From Sulfuricaulis sp. (GTDB lineage Bacteria > Pseudomonadota > Gammaproteobacteria > Acidiferrobacterales > Sulfurifustaceae), in NCBI GenBank assembly GCA_024654125.1, contig JANLIC010000087.1, positions 1 to 44,281 on the forward strand: a DNA stretch of 44,281 nucleotides, read 5' to 3'. Every line of letters begins with the position of its first letter. The stretch's first letter is position 1. Shown in pieces: positions 27,797 through 35,345 of the stretch. The translations under genes were made by a program, and so were the position numbers. Below the pieces are notes generated by a model, which worked only from the letters and a program-made list of their open reading frames with translations, made no database searches and was not told the DNA's origin.

Positions 27797-28588
27797 ATGA
27801 AGAAATTATTACTACTGATAATTCTCCTGACTTTTACCGGTTGCGGTTACAACAAGAGTGCTTGGTATAAGGACGACCAAGGTCCGCACATCAAATCCTG
27901 TGTTGAACTTACCGGTGTAAATATTCTCCAGCTGTGTTTCGACGGCAATAAACCCAACTACGAGAACTGGAAGCGGTGCGTGCAACGCGATTCCGACCCG
28001 GTGAAGTGCTATACGAAGCGAGTAACACCACCGCCGCCGGTGGTGGGAGAGCTTGATTGCGGAGCCCGCCCCTTATTTTGCTTCCGCTACATCACCGTGA
28101 ATCTCGCCGAAAATGAAGTCGCAACGTGGGAAGGTTTTCTGGTGACCAGCGATTCTTCCCTAAGGCAAATGGCGTTTTGTGAATTTCGGGCCCAGCCGGA
28201 CTGGCGCAAGTTCGAGCTGAAAGGTTTTCAATTCCATGATTATTTCTTCAAGGACATCAGGGGGCAGTCGACGTGCGGTTCGCAGGCCACCGAAGACCGT
28301 GTCGTCTTTCAGGTCGACGGCACGACCCTGGGTTCCTATTCCGGCGCGCTGCGCACGGCAGATCCCGTGCCGTTTGTACAAATTGACACGGGAGACTTCT
28401 ACCAGCCAGACGGTCAGACGCTGTTTTTCAGGCTGAAACCTTACCATCTGACCGACGTGGCATCATCCAACCCGCGCCAGTTCGATTCGGCGGGTGATTT
28501 TGCGTTTATCGCGCGGGTTGAAGGGACCAATAAATACATGATCGTTTTCGATGGCAAATTTGATTTGCGCGGATTTACCACGCAATGA
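27797..28588 (+). CDS. Hypothetical lipoprotein
   Basis: A 263-residue protein with a lipoprotein signal: MKKLLLLIILLTFTGCG, lipobox TFTGC. The mature part has several Cys (SCVELTGV, LCFDGNK, RCVQRD, KCYTKR, DCGARPLFCFRY), suggesting disulfides in the periplasm. Later come predicted beta strands (VVFQVDGTTLGSYSGALR). No family is recognised. The first codons are markedly AT-rich compared with neighbours, as is common for signal regions. It is preceded by an imperfect inverted repeat (CCCGCGC at 27719 with GCGCGCGGG near 27782). Confidence 0.75.
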   Translation: MKKLLLLIILLTFTGCGYNKSAWYKDDQGPHIKSCVELTGVNILQLCFDGNKPNYENWKRCVQRDSDPVKCYTKRVTPPPPVVGELDCGARPLFCFRYITVNLAENEVATWEGFLVTSDSSLRQMAFCEFRAQPDWRKFELKGFQFHDYFFKDIRGQSTCGSQATEDRVVFQVDGTTLGSYSGALRTADPVPFVQIDTGDFYQPDGQTLFFRLKPYHLTDVASSNPRQFDSAGDFAFIARVEGTNKYMIVFDGKFDLRGFTTQ

Positions 28589-28839
28589 TATGACCCTGAT
28601 TTCCTGGACACGCCGACCCATGCCGTGTTCGTGGTTGATACATAATAGGCGATACTCAAAAACGCGTGAGTTATTGAGATACCGGGGTTCGAAAGGGCTC
28701 GTTGAACCGATATACAGTACTATGTCTTTTTATAAAAACGGCACTTAAGTCGTCTTTAACTGATCGGGCATAACATGGTGCAAGATGTTACATGAAGTGC
28801 CGGTCACGCCAGCTTCCGTAATACTCGAGGAGGTCAACC

Positions 28840-29151
28840 ATGATGGTCGCCCGTTGGAGCATCGATGCGAAGTTCGGATACAAACAGAATGTGATCGACC
28901 TGATGCAACGTTGGTTAAGGGATATAGCGCCGCAGGTCGGGTTTGGCGCCGACAAGACGCGGTTGCTGACCGGCTCGATCGGCGCGCTGGAGGCCACCAT
29001 CCAGTCGGAACATCTTGTTAAGGACCTCGGCGAGCTTAACCAGGCCTGGGATAAACTGGCTACGATCGCCGCCCATAAACAATGGAGCAAGGATCTCGAG
29101 CCCCACGTGGTTTCCGGGACCAGCCGCTGGGAAATCTACCGCGTCTTGTAA
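28840..29151 (+). CDS. Small unknown protein, possibly of ferredoxin-like (ABM/NIPSNAP-like) fold
   Basis: A 103-residue soluble protein: MMVARWSIDAKFGYKQNVID, LMQRWLRDIAPQVGF, then ATIQSEHLVKDLGELNQAWD and a C-terminal strand TSRWEIYRVL. The beta-alpha-beta-alpha-beta pattern ending with a strand after an 'H...W' helix recalls dimeric alpha/beta barrel proteins, but that is only shape-based inference. Start supported by an excellent GAGGAGG site (28827-28833). Two adjacent ATGs are possible starts. Confidence 0.7.
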   Translation: MMVARWSIDAKFGYKQNVIDLMQRWLRDIAPQVGFGADKTRLLTGSIGALEATIQSEHLVKDLGELNQAWDKLATIAAHKQWSKDLEPHVVSGTSRWEIYRVL

Positions 29152-29307
29152 ATGCGCGCCGTTTCCAAATTCCGGCCGGAAAAGCCACGCATTGGAAATC
29201 GCCGCGTGAAACTGTTCCCGGTGCCCAAACACGCGCTCGGGAGCGGACACACGGCCGCGTACGCTCAGCGCGAACGTCAGTCGATGTCGACGAAGACGGG
29301 ATAATCA

Positions 29308-29508
29308 ATGTCAATAAGAGGAACAATCATTGTCATTGCCGGTATCGCTGCTTCGTTTGCTGGTCTCGTTGGCGCGATAATCTTTCTATTGGTAAACAAA
29401 ATAGTAAGTTCCGCGATGGCGTTACTAATGCTTGTTGCTTTGTTCGGGCTGTATATCGGATTCGGAATCCTAATTGCTGTCTATCGCCTTGTTAACAAGC
29501 TGGAATGA
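29308..29508 (+). CDS. Small two-helix membrane protein
   Basis: A 66-residue, very hydrophobic protein with two predicted membrane helices (about 5-28 and 35-58), a Gly/Ala-rich first helix and the basic tail YRLVNKLE. No family is recognised. The upstream ribosome site is weak (ACGGGAT). Composition and clean termination support a real gene, but short hydrophobic frames can arise by chance. Confidence 0.5.
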   Translation: MSIRGTIIVIAGIAASFAGLVGAIIFLLVNKIVSSAMALLMLVALFGLYIGFGILIAVYRLVNKLE

Positions 29509-29677
29509 GTGTTTTAACATAACCGGGAAATGGAGTTGAAGGCCAGCCTGGCGAATTGGAAGCCTGACCAATCGATGCAGCAGACTCCCCTAAGCGGCAA
29601 TTCTAGTTATGCATGAAAAAAAGCTGACGCTTATCTTAGCCACTGATCTCAATTGTTAAATACCCGAGGCAGGCACA

Positions 29678-30043
29678 TTGCGGAAGAAAAGCTATCTGGT
29701 GGGACAAGTGATTGGAGCAGCGTCGGGTATCGGTGCTTGTGGATCGTGGCTGGTGGCGATGTGGTTCCCTTCTTCCGATTTGACCCTTTCCGGTGCCAGT
29801 TTTGCCGTTGCCTTCATGATGGCCCTGCTCGCCATCGGCGCCGTGATAGCGTCAATCCGTGGTCACAGTAGCGTACTGATGGTGCTGTTTTTTGCATCAC
29901 TTTTTCCAGTCGGTATATTCTTACTGACGGTGCCCCATTGGCTTCAATGGATTGGCGTGCTTAATCTCGGTTACTTGATGGCGGCTTTACTCATCTGGCC
30001 GAATCGCAGATCGTCCGTGACACATGATTCGCCAGATATTTAA
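29678..30043 (+). CDS. Small multi-spanning membrane protein
   Basis: A 121-residue protein with four predicted membrane helices separated by short loops, including SSDLTLSGASFAVAFMMALL and VLMVLFFASLFPVGIFLL, and a polar C-terminus (NRRSSVTHDSPDI). No known family is recognised. The start is a TTG (29678), giving MRKKSYLVGQ with a positively charged N-terminus, preceded by GAGGCAGG. No ATG start is available without losing the first helix. Confidence 0.55.
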   Translation: MRKKSYLVGQVIGAASGIGACGSWLVAMWFPSSDLTLSGASFAVAFMMALLAIGAVIASIRGHSSVLMVLFFASLFPVGIFLLTVPHWLQWIGVLNLGYLMAALLIWPNRRSSVTHDSPDI

Positions 30044-30138
30044 CTACGGCCTTAAAACCGATGCTTAAAATTTGCTTCCTCCTGTTGCCGGACCTCGCCT
30101 TTGCTCGGTCGTTTATGTGAACGTTATCTGAAAAATCC

Positions 30139-30552
30139 CTAAATTATTTTTCCAGCCCAATCCAATACCTCCAACACACGCGGTACCAATAGTCTCCGCG
30201 CCGCGTCGTATTCCAACCAAAGAAATTCCTCATGTTCCGCCTTCCCAAGTTCCTCGGTGACGGGGAGAAATACCTCGCCCTGGAGTGATTCCGCGAAATA
30301 ATAGCGCGCGATCTTGTTCTTGCCGTAGGGCTCGGTTTCAATGTAGCCACGACCCCAGCGGAAATCGAGGCCGGTCAGCGTGGTTTCCTCCTGTACCTCG
30401 CGGATTGCCGCGGCCAGCGGGTCCTCGCCGGGCTCGACAATCCCCTTGGAGAAATCCCAATAATCGCGGACACGCAGCAGCAGGTAGCGGTACCGGTCAT
30501 CGAAGCGCCGGACGATGACGACGCCCGCGGAAAGGATGGATGGGACATTCAT
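30139..30552 (-). CDS. Nudix hydrolase (Ap4A hydrolase-like)
   Basis: A 137-residue pyrophosphohydrolase acting on nucleoside diphosphates linked to another moiety. The Nudix box is complete: GIVEPGEDPLAAAIREVQEE, continuing TT, with the metal-binding REVQEE glutamates. The flanking sequence (SAGVVIVRRFDDRYRYLLLR, DYWDFSKG, then YYFAESLQGEV) resembles bis(5'-nucleosyl)-tetraphosphatase-type enzymes, which also carry WDFPKG-like segments. Substrate is inferred only. It lies downstream of the fcc terminator, so it probably has its own promoter. Confidence 0.88.
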   Translation of the reverse strand: MNVPSILSAGVVIVRRFDDRYRYLLLRVRDYWDFSKGIVEPGEDPLAAAIREVQEETTLTGLDFRWGRGYIETEPYGKNKIARYYFAESLQGEVFLPVTEELGKAEHEEFLWLEYDAARRLLVPRVLEVLDWAGKII

Positions 30553-30580
30553 TCCAATGGATTCATCTCATGCACACGCG

Positions 30581-30611
30581 AAAAAAACAAGGGCGGCCTA
30601 GGCCGCCCTTG
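30581..30611 (-). terminator. Strong rho-independent terminator for fccAB
   Basis: A perfect 24-nt palindrome, CAAGGGCGGCCT and AGGCCGCCCTTG (30588-30611), is followed on the minus strand by a run of seven T (30581-30587). It lies about 100 bases after the fccB stop and before the Nudix gene. Confidence 0.85.
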
Positions 30612-30630
30612 CGTACTGCGTTGACAGGTT

Positions 30631-30675
30631 TCACCTCTCACCCCTTGCCCTCTCCCGCTTCCGCGGGAGAGGCGG
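30631..30675. repeat. Third copy of the dispersed CTCTCCCGC repeat
   Basis: CACCTCTCACCCCTTGCCC leads into the hairpin CTCTCCCGC (30650-30658), loop TTCC, GCGGGAGAG (30663-30671). It matches the pair at 1811-1900. It sits between the fccB stop and the terminator. Confidence 0.7.
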
Positions 30676-30713
30676 AGTCGGTCGACTTTAAGCCTGTCGT
30701 CGTTTTCTCGCGA

Positions 30714-32012
30714 CTAGCCCCAGATGTCCGCAGTGATGCTCTGGTACCAGCCGACGGTGTACTTGGCCTCTTGCTCGCGGAAGGAGTCTGGCGCGTCCTT
30801 GGGGCTCACGCCGCCCGCGCCTTCAACCTCGGTGATGCCCTTGTCGGTGTTGCGGTACACGCCCGCGACCGAGATACCATAGTTCGGTCCCACCAGGCTG
30901 TAGCAGGTGTTGACGAAGGAGTTCTCGGCCGGAACCTCCCCCTTGAGCGTGGCCACGATCGCGGCGGCGCACATCTTGGCCTCGCTGCTGGCGGCGAAGC
31001 CCGACTTCGGCAGCGCGCCGGCAATGGAGGAATCGCCGATGACGTAGACACCGGGGCGCATCTTGGACTCGAAGGTCACCGGGTCCACCGGACACCAGCC
31101 ATTGTCGTCGGTCAGGCCCGATGTCTGCGCGATCTTGCCCGCGGTCTGGGCCGGTATGAAGTTCACGACATCAGCCTTGATTTTTTCGAGCGTGGCATCG
31201 ACGATCATTTTTTTCACATCGACCGCCTTGACCGTGCCGCCCTTGGGGCCGGCGACCCACTTGATCATGCCGGGGTAAAGCCTCTGCCAGCCGGCTTCGA
31301 ACAGGCCCTGTTTCGAGAACTTATCCTTGGGGTCCAGGATGATGATCTTGGATTTGGGCTTATGCTCTTTGAAATAGTGGGCGATCATGCTGGCCCGCTC
31401 GTACGGACCGGGTGGGCAGCGGAACGGATTGGGTGGCGCCACCATGACGAAGGTGCCGCCGTTCTTCATGGCCTTCAGCTTCTTCTGCAACAGCAGCGTC
31501 TGCGGCCCGGCCTTCCAGGCGTGCGGCATGACTTCCGCGGCCTTGGCGCTGTAGCCTTGAATGGCGTCGTATTTGAAGTCGATGCCGGGTGAAACCACCA
31601 GCCTATCGTAAGCGAGGGTCTTGCCGCTTTTCAGTTTCACCTTCTTGGCCCCGGTGTCGATCGACGTGACCGTGTCGTGCATGACATTGACGCCGTGCTT
31701 CTTTTTGAGCGCATCGAAGCTGTGGGTTATCGAGTCCATGGTGCGCAGGCCACCGAGCACCATATTGCTGAATGGGCAAGTGATATATTTCGAACTCGGC
31801 TCGATCAGTGTGACGGCAACACCCGGATCGAGGCGGCGCAAATACTTGGCGCAGGTCGCGCCGCCGAACCCGCCACCCACTACGACCACGCGGGCGGTGC
31901 CTTGGCCCATCCCATGCTTGGCGGCGTGCGCCAGCGGGGCATGACCGAGCACACCGGCCGCCGAAGCCGCGCCGGCGATTTTAAGAAAATCTCTGCGAGT
32001 GATTTGGTTCAT
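30714..32012 (-). CDS. fccB: Flavocytochrome c sulfide dehydrogenase, flavoprotein subunit
   Basis: Oxidises sulfide in the periplasm and passes electrons to the FccA haem. The 432-residue precursor carries a Tat signal (TRRDFLKIAGAASAAG), consistent with export after FAD insertion. The FAD motif is VVVGGGFGGATCAKYLRR. Cys79 (KYITCPFSN) aligns with the cysteine that binds FAD covalently in the Allochromatium enzyme. Cys199 (FRCPPGPYERAS) and Cys370 (NTCYS) match the redox-active disulfide pair. The C-terminal FCSD domain ends with VGWYQSITADIWG. It starts 9 bases after fccA. All key residues are present. Confidence 0.95.
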   Translation of the reverse strand: MNQITRRDFLKIAGAASAAGVLGHAPLAHAAKHGMGQGTARVVVVGGGFGGATCAKYLRRLDPGVAVTLIEPSSKYITCPFSNMVLGGLRTMDSITHSFDALKKKHGVNVMHDTVTSIDTGAKKVKLKSGKTLAYDRLVVSPGIDFKYDAIQGYSAKAAEVMPHAWKAGPQTLLLQKKLKAMKNGGTFVMVAPPNPFRCPPGPYERASMIAHYFKEHKPKSKIIILDPKDKFSKQGLFEAGWQRLYPGMIKWVAGPKGGTVKAVDVKKMIVDATLEKIKADVVNFIPAQTAGKIAQTSGLTDDNGWCPVDPVTFESKMRPGVYVIGDSSIAGALPKSGFAASSEAKMCAAAIVATLKGEVPAENSFVNTCYSLVGPNYGISVAGVYRNTDKGITEVEGAGGVSPKDAPDSFREQEAKYTVGWYQSITADIWG

Positions 32013-32021
32013 GGCATCCCC

Positions 32022-32375
32022 CTATTTGAGATTGTTGGCGATGTACTTGGCGATCGCCTCGAGTTCGGCATCGGTATAGCCCTTGGCATGCCGGTTCATC
32101 ACGGTGGAGGCCAATTGACCGGACTTGAATTCCTTGAGCATCAGTAACGCCTGATCTGCATTCTTGCCGGTCAGGCTCGGGATGGCGCCCGGGCTGCGGC
32201 CGTCGGTGCCGTGACAGGAAAAGCAGTTGTTGACCATGTTCACGACCGCCGCGGGGCTGGGCGGTGCGGCCGGCGGGCCCGCAGCCGGGGTCTCGGCCGC
32301 TGTGGCGGCAAACGGCACGGCACTCAGGCAAGTCGCGCCCAGCACCATCGCGGTTAGCGTCATTTTGAGATTCAC
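32022..32375 (-). CDS. fccA: Flavocytochrome c sulfide dehydrogenase, monohaem cytochrome subunit
   Basis: Periplasmic c-type cytochrome (117-residue precursor) expected to accept electrons from FccB. A signal peptide (TLTAMVLGATCLSAVPFAA) is followed by an Ala/Pro-rich stretch, one CXXCH haem site (NNCFSCHGTDG), and an axial Met in VMNRHAKGYTD. The single haem contrasts with the dihaem subunit of Allochromatium and resembles the small subunits of other sulfur oxidisers. I start at a GTG (32375) because GAGGAGGT lies about 6 bases upstream; the longer frame reaching 32522 has no signal-like N-terminus. Confidence 0.9.
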   Translation of the reverse strand: MNLKMTLTAMVLGATCLSAVPFAATAAETPAAGPPAAPPSPAAVVNMVNNCFSCHGTDGRSPGAIPSLTGKNADQALLMLKEFKSGQLASTVMNRHAKGYTDAELEAIAKYIANNLK

Positions 32376-32656
32376 TTGGCACCTCCTCAGGTGGATGACA
32401 TGTTTTGAATAAGAAAAAAGTTTTATCGCGCTGCACATAGATTCTGGCAGTGCATACACGTAGTAAGAGGGTAAGTACGATACACAGGATTTAACCCATC
32501 CTAGATATGGATCAAACGCCATCGACAGAATTACGCTCGCCCGCGGACAGAAAAACCGTTTTGATTATCTAACTCCTATATTTTCAGCGTTGCAAGCAAT
32601 TCGGTATATGACGAAGCGCCATGTATCGGCGTTATAGCCGGAAAGCGCTTGTGCCT
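32376..32656. other. Upstream region of fccAB
   Basis: This gap between fccA and the RNase-like gene upstream must hold the fcc promoter on the minus strand. The only structure I see is the inverted repeat AGGAT (32487-32491) with ATCCT (32499-32503), a possible operator. No clear -35/-10 pair is obvious. Confidence 0.3.
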
Positions 32657-34066
32657 TCAGCGGTTTTTGGGCGCAGGGGAAAGAAGATCCAGGCGTTCGC
32701 CGGGTTGCGGGACTATCGCCCGGGCACGCGAGGCTTCCAGACGCTGCGCCAGTGCCTGCATCGGTTCCGGTTCCCCGTGCACCAACGCGACGGGCGGACG
32801 CTGTGAAAAATTCTGATACCACTGAAGCAGGCCCGACTGCCCGGCATGCGCCGAGAGGCCGCCGACAGTGTGGATGCGTGCGCCGACGCGCACGGTCTCG
32901 CTCCAGAGCTTCACGGTTTTCGCGCCATCCACGATGCGCCGGCCGAGCGTGCCTTGCGCCTGGAACCCGGCGAAGATGACGTGACATTGGCGGCGCCAGA
33001 GGTTGTGCTTGAAGTGATGCCGGATGCGGCCACCGTCGCACATGCCGCTGCCGGCTATGATGATAGCGCCACCGCGTACACGGTTGATGGCCATGGACTG
33101 GGCGGCGGTGCGGCTGAAATGAAGGTTCGGCATGGTGAAGGGGCCACCGTCTTTTCTGCGCCGACGATGGGCCTCGGCATCGAACAGTCTCCAGTGCCGA
33201 CCGTAGACTTCGGTGGCCTCGATCGCCATCGGGCTGTCGAGGAAAACGGTCCAATCGCCAACACCCCACTCCCGCGAGTGGTGCTTGAGGAAATAGAGCA
33301 GTTCCTGACTACGGCCGATGGCGAAGGCGGGGATGAGGATGTTGCCTTGGGCCTGACGCGCCGCGTGAAACACCCCGCCCAGTTCCGTGAGCGTCTCCTC
33401 CCAGGAGCGGTGCTCGCGATCGCCATAGGTGCTTTCCAGAACCACGAGGTCGGCCTCGCGCACCGCCTGCGGGTTGCGCAGGATTGGCGCCCCGGCATGC
33501 CCGAGATCACCGCTAAAGACAAGCTTGCGGCGTACGCCATTTTCTTCCAGCCACAATTCCACTATCGCCGAACCGAGAATGTGGCCGGCATCCCGTAAAC
33601 ACAGCCGCACGCCCGGAAGGATTTCCTGCTCGGTATCATAATCGAGCGCCTTAAACTGGCGCATGGCCGTGTCCGCGTCCTGACGCGCATACAAAGGCTC
33701 GACCAGACGCTTGCCGCGCCGCAGGCGGCGGCGGTTCTCATGCTCGGCATCTTTTTCGTTCAGCAGTGCCGCATCCTTCAGCATGATCTGACACAGGTCG
33801 CGTGTGGCACGGTGCGTATGGATCGGTCCGCGAAAACCGGCCTTTACCAACAGAGGCAACCGGCCAGAATGGTCGAGATGGGCGTGTGTCAGTACCACGG
33901 CATCGAGGCGGGCGGGATCGAAAGGAAAGGGCCGGCGGTTGCGCGCCTCGTCCGTGGGCGCGCCCTGAATCAGGCCGCAGTCAACGAGCAGTTGCCGGTC
34001 ACCGCAATGCACCAGAAAACAGGAACCGGTGACCTCGCGGGCGGCGCCGTGAAACACGATGTCCAT
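32657..34066 (-). CDS. Beta-CASP metallo-beta-lactamase-fold RNase-like protein
   Basis: A 469-residue protein of the metallo-beta-lactamase superfamily. The N-terminal half has the metal motif LTHAHLDHSGRLP (about 59-71), a later His in DAGHILGSA and Asp in FSGDLGHAG. The beta-CASP insert carries ESTYGDREH and IPAFAIGRSQELLYFL. The C-terminal part has SGMCDGGRIRHH, GLSAHAGQSGL and VHGEPEPMQAL, as in the RMMBL domain. Family members related to CPSF-73 cleave or trim RNA. The RNA target here is unknown. Length is typical of bacterial members (about 450-470). Confidence 0.9.
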   Translation of the reverse strand: MDIVFHGAAREVTGSCFLVHCGDRQLLVDCGLIQGAPTDEARNRRPFPFDPARLDAVVLTHAHLDHSGRLPLLVKAGFRGPIHTHRATRDLCQIMLKDAALLNEKDAEHENRRRLRRGKRLVEPLYARQDADTAMRQFKALDYDTEQEILPGVRLCLRDAGHILGSAIVELWLEENGVRRKLVFSGDLGHAGAPILRNPQAVREADLVVLESTYGDREHRSWEETLTELGGVFHAARQAQGNILIPAFAIGRSQELLYFLKHHSREWGVGDWTVFLDSPMAIEATEVYGRHWRLFDAEAHRRRRKDGGPFTMPNLHFSRTAAQSMAINRVRGGAIIIAGSGMCDGGRIRHHFKHNLWRRQCHVIFAGFQAQGTLGRRIVDGAKTVKLWSETVRVGARIHTVGGLSAHAGQSGLLQWYQNFSQRPPVALVHGEPEPMQALAQRLEASRARAIVPQPGERLDLLSPAPKNR

Positions 34067-34145
34067 ATTGTTTTATCTGCTGGCCCGATTGTACCCGTCG
34101 ATTCTTTTCTGAATGGCAGGGCGCTGCATTGATCTTGCGCAAGTT

Positions 34146-35024
34146 TCAGCGCAGTTCGGCGAGCAGGGAGTCCAGCATGCGCTCGGCCTGGGACGCGTAG
34201 CCGCCGCCGAACAGGTTGAAGTGATTCAGAACGTGGTAGAGATTGTAGAGCGTCTTGCGCACCTTGTAGCCGGTATCGAGCGGCCAGGTTTCCCGATAGG
34301 CCTGGTAAAACCGGGAGGAAAATCCGCCGAACAATTCCGTCATCGCCAGGTCCGCCTCGCGGTCGCCGTAATAAACCGCCGGGTCGAAGATCACCGGGCG
34401 TCCCCCGACGGCGCCGACATTGCCGCCCCAGAGGTCCCCGTGCAGCAACGAGGGTGTCGGCCGGTAGGCGCGGAAAAATTCCCCGAGGTCTGCCATCAGC
34501 CGCTCACCCCGGCGCATCAGGTTGCGCCCGTTTCGCGTGGCTAAATCGAGCTGGAAGCCCAAACGGTGTTCACGCCAGAACTCGATCCAGTCAGTGCCGG
34601 GTGTGTTGATCTGCGGGGTCGAGCCGATGGTATTGTCGAGTCGCCAGCCGAAGTTTTTTTGTGTCGCGCGATGCATCTGCGCCAGCTCCCGCCCGAGCTG
34701 CTCGAGACAGTGCCCGTCAGCGCCCGTCAGATTGAGATGTTCCAGCACCAGATAGGCGGAGCCGTCATCCGTCCCAAAGCACACCGGCCGCGGAACCTGC
34801 ACGCTGCGTGACTGGGCGATTTCCTTCAGGCCTTCAGCCTCAGCCTCAAACATGGCGAGGCGCCCCGCGTCGTTGAGCTTCACGAAGAAACGTCTGCGGC
34901 CGTCCTCCAATACCGTGGCGGAATTAATGCACCCGCCACCGACGGCGTCATGCGACTTGACGACAAAAGGCGTGCCAGTGGCCTCGGAAACGCGTTGCGC
35001 GATGCTTGCCCAGATTGTGTCCAT
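34146..35024 (-). CDS. Fructosamine kinase family protein
   Basis: A 292-residue cytoplasmic kinase of the FN3K/YniA family, which phosphorylates sugar-amine adducts on proteins or small molecules as a glycation repair step. The ATP-binding Lys is in RRFFVKLNDA, the hinge in YLVLEHLNL, and the catalytic loop is SLLHGDLWGGNVG. The metal motif appears as VIFDPAVYYGDREADLAMT. The family-specific start (GGGCINSA) is present. The ATG at 35024 follows GGAAGGTG. It is divergent from the GGDEF-EAL gene. Confidence 0.92.
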   Translation of the reverse strand: MDTIWASIAQRVSEATGTPFVVKSHDAVGGGCINSATVLEDGRRRFFVKLNDAGRLAMFEAEAEGLKEIAQSRSVQVPRPVCFGTDDGSAYLVLEHLNLTGADGHCLEQLGRELAQMHRATQKNFGWRLDNTIGSTPQINTPGTDWIEFWREHRLGFQLDLATRNGRNLMRRGERLMADLGEFFRAYRPTPSLLHGDLWGGNVGAVGGRPVIFDPAVYYGDREADLAMTELFGGFSSRFYQAYRETWPLDTGYKVRKTLYNLYHVLNHFNLFGGGYASQAERMLDSLLAELR

Positions 35025-35345
35025 TCATCACCTTCCCTCGCTGTCGCACCGGTAATCTAGGTCCATTAACCGGGTACGAGAAGCCTGTTTTTGTCCGATA
35101 TCGGCGCTGCAAAACGGCACCCGTAAGACCGAAAAGCTGCTGTCGGCAATTTTTGTCCCGGTCTCGCCAGATATGTAAAACAACGCCATATTTTAAGCCA
35201 TTCTTTTCATAACCCGTTGATTCTATACATGCTGATGAATGGCACCAGATTTGCAAGATTTTAGGACACCACCGCGTAAGGGCAAGTGAAGGTCTGCGCG
35301 CGGCGACTCAGGGACAGGGACTACCAGGAGGTAATCAGGTTTCCA
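35025..35345. other. Divergent promoter region with minor inverted repeats
   Basis: About 320 bases between the fructosamine-kinase-like gene and the GGDEF-EAL gene. The centre is AT-rich (35160-35260). The palindrome CCGATATCGG lies near 35095-35104. Close to the downstream start, TACC (35322-35325) can pair with GGTA (35330-35333) around the AGGAGG ribosome site. I could not match this leader to any known riboswitch. Confidence 0.35.

Noticed and set aside
28675-28710. tRNA-like GGTTCGAAA segment
   Set aside because: No cloverleaf can be drawn around it; acceptor and anticodon stems are absent.
35226-35345. Cyclic di-GMP riboswitch before the GGDEF-EAL gene
   Set aside because: GGGCAA and a later GGTAATC loosely recall GEMM-I, but the conserved GACGCAAAGC segment and the paired helices are missing.
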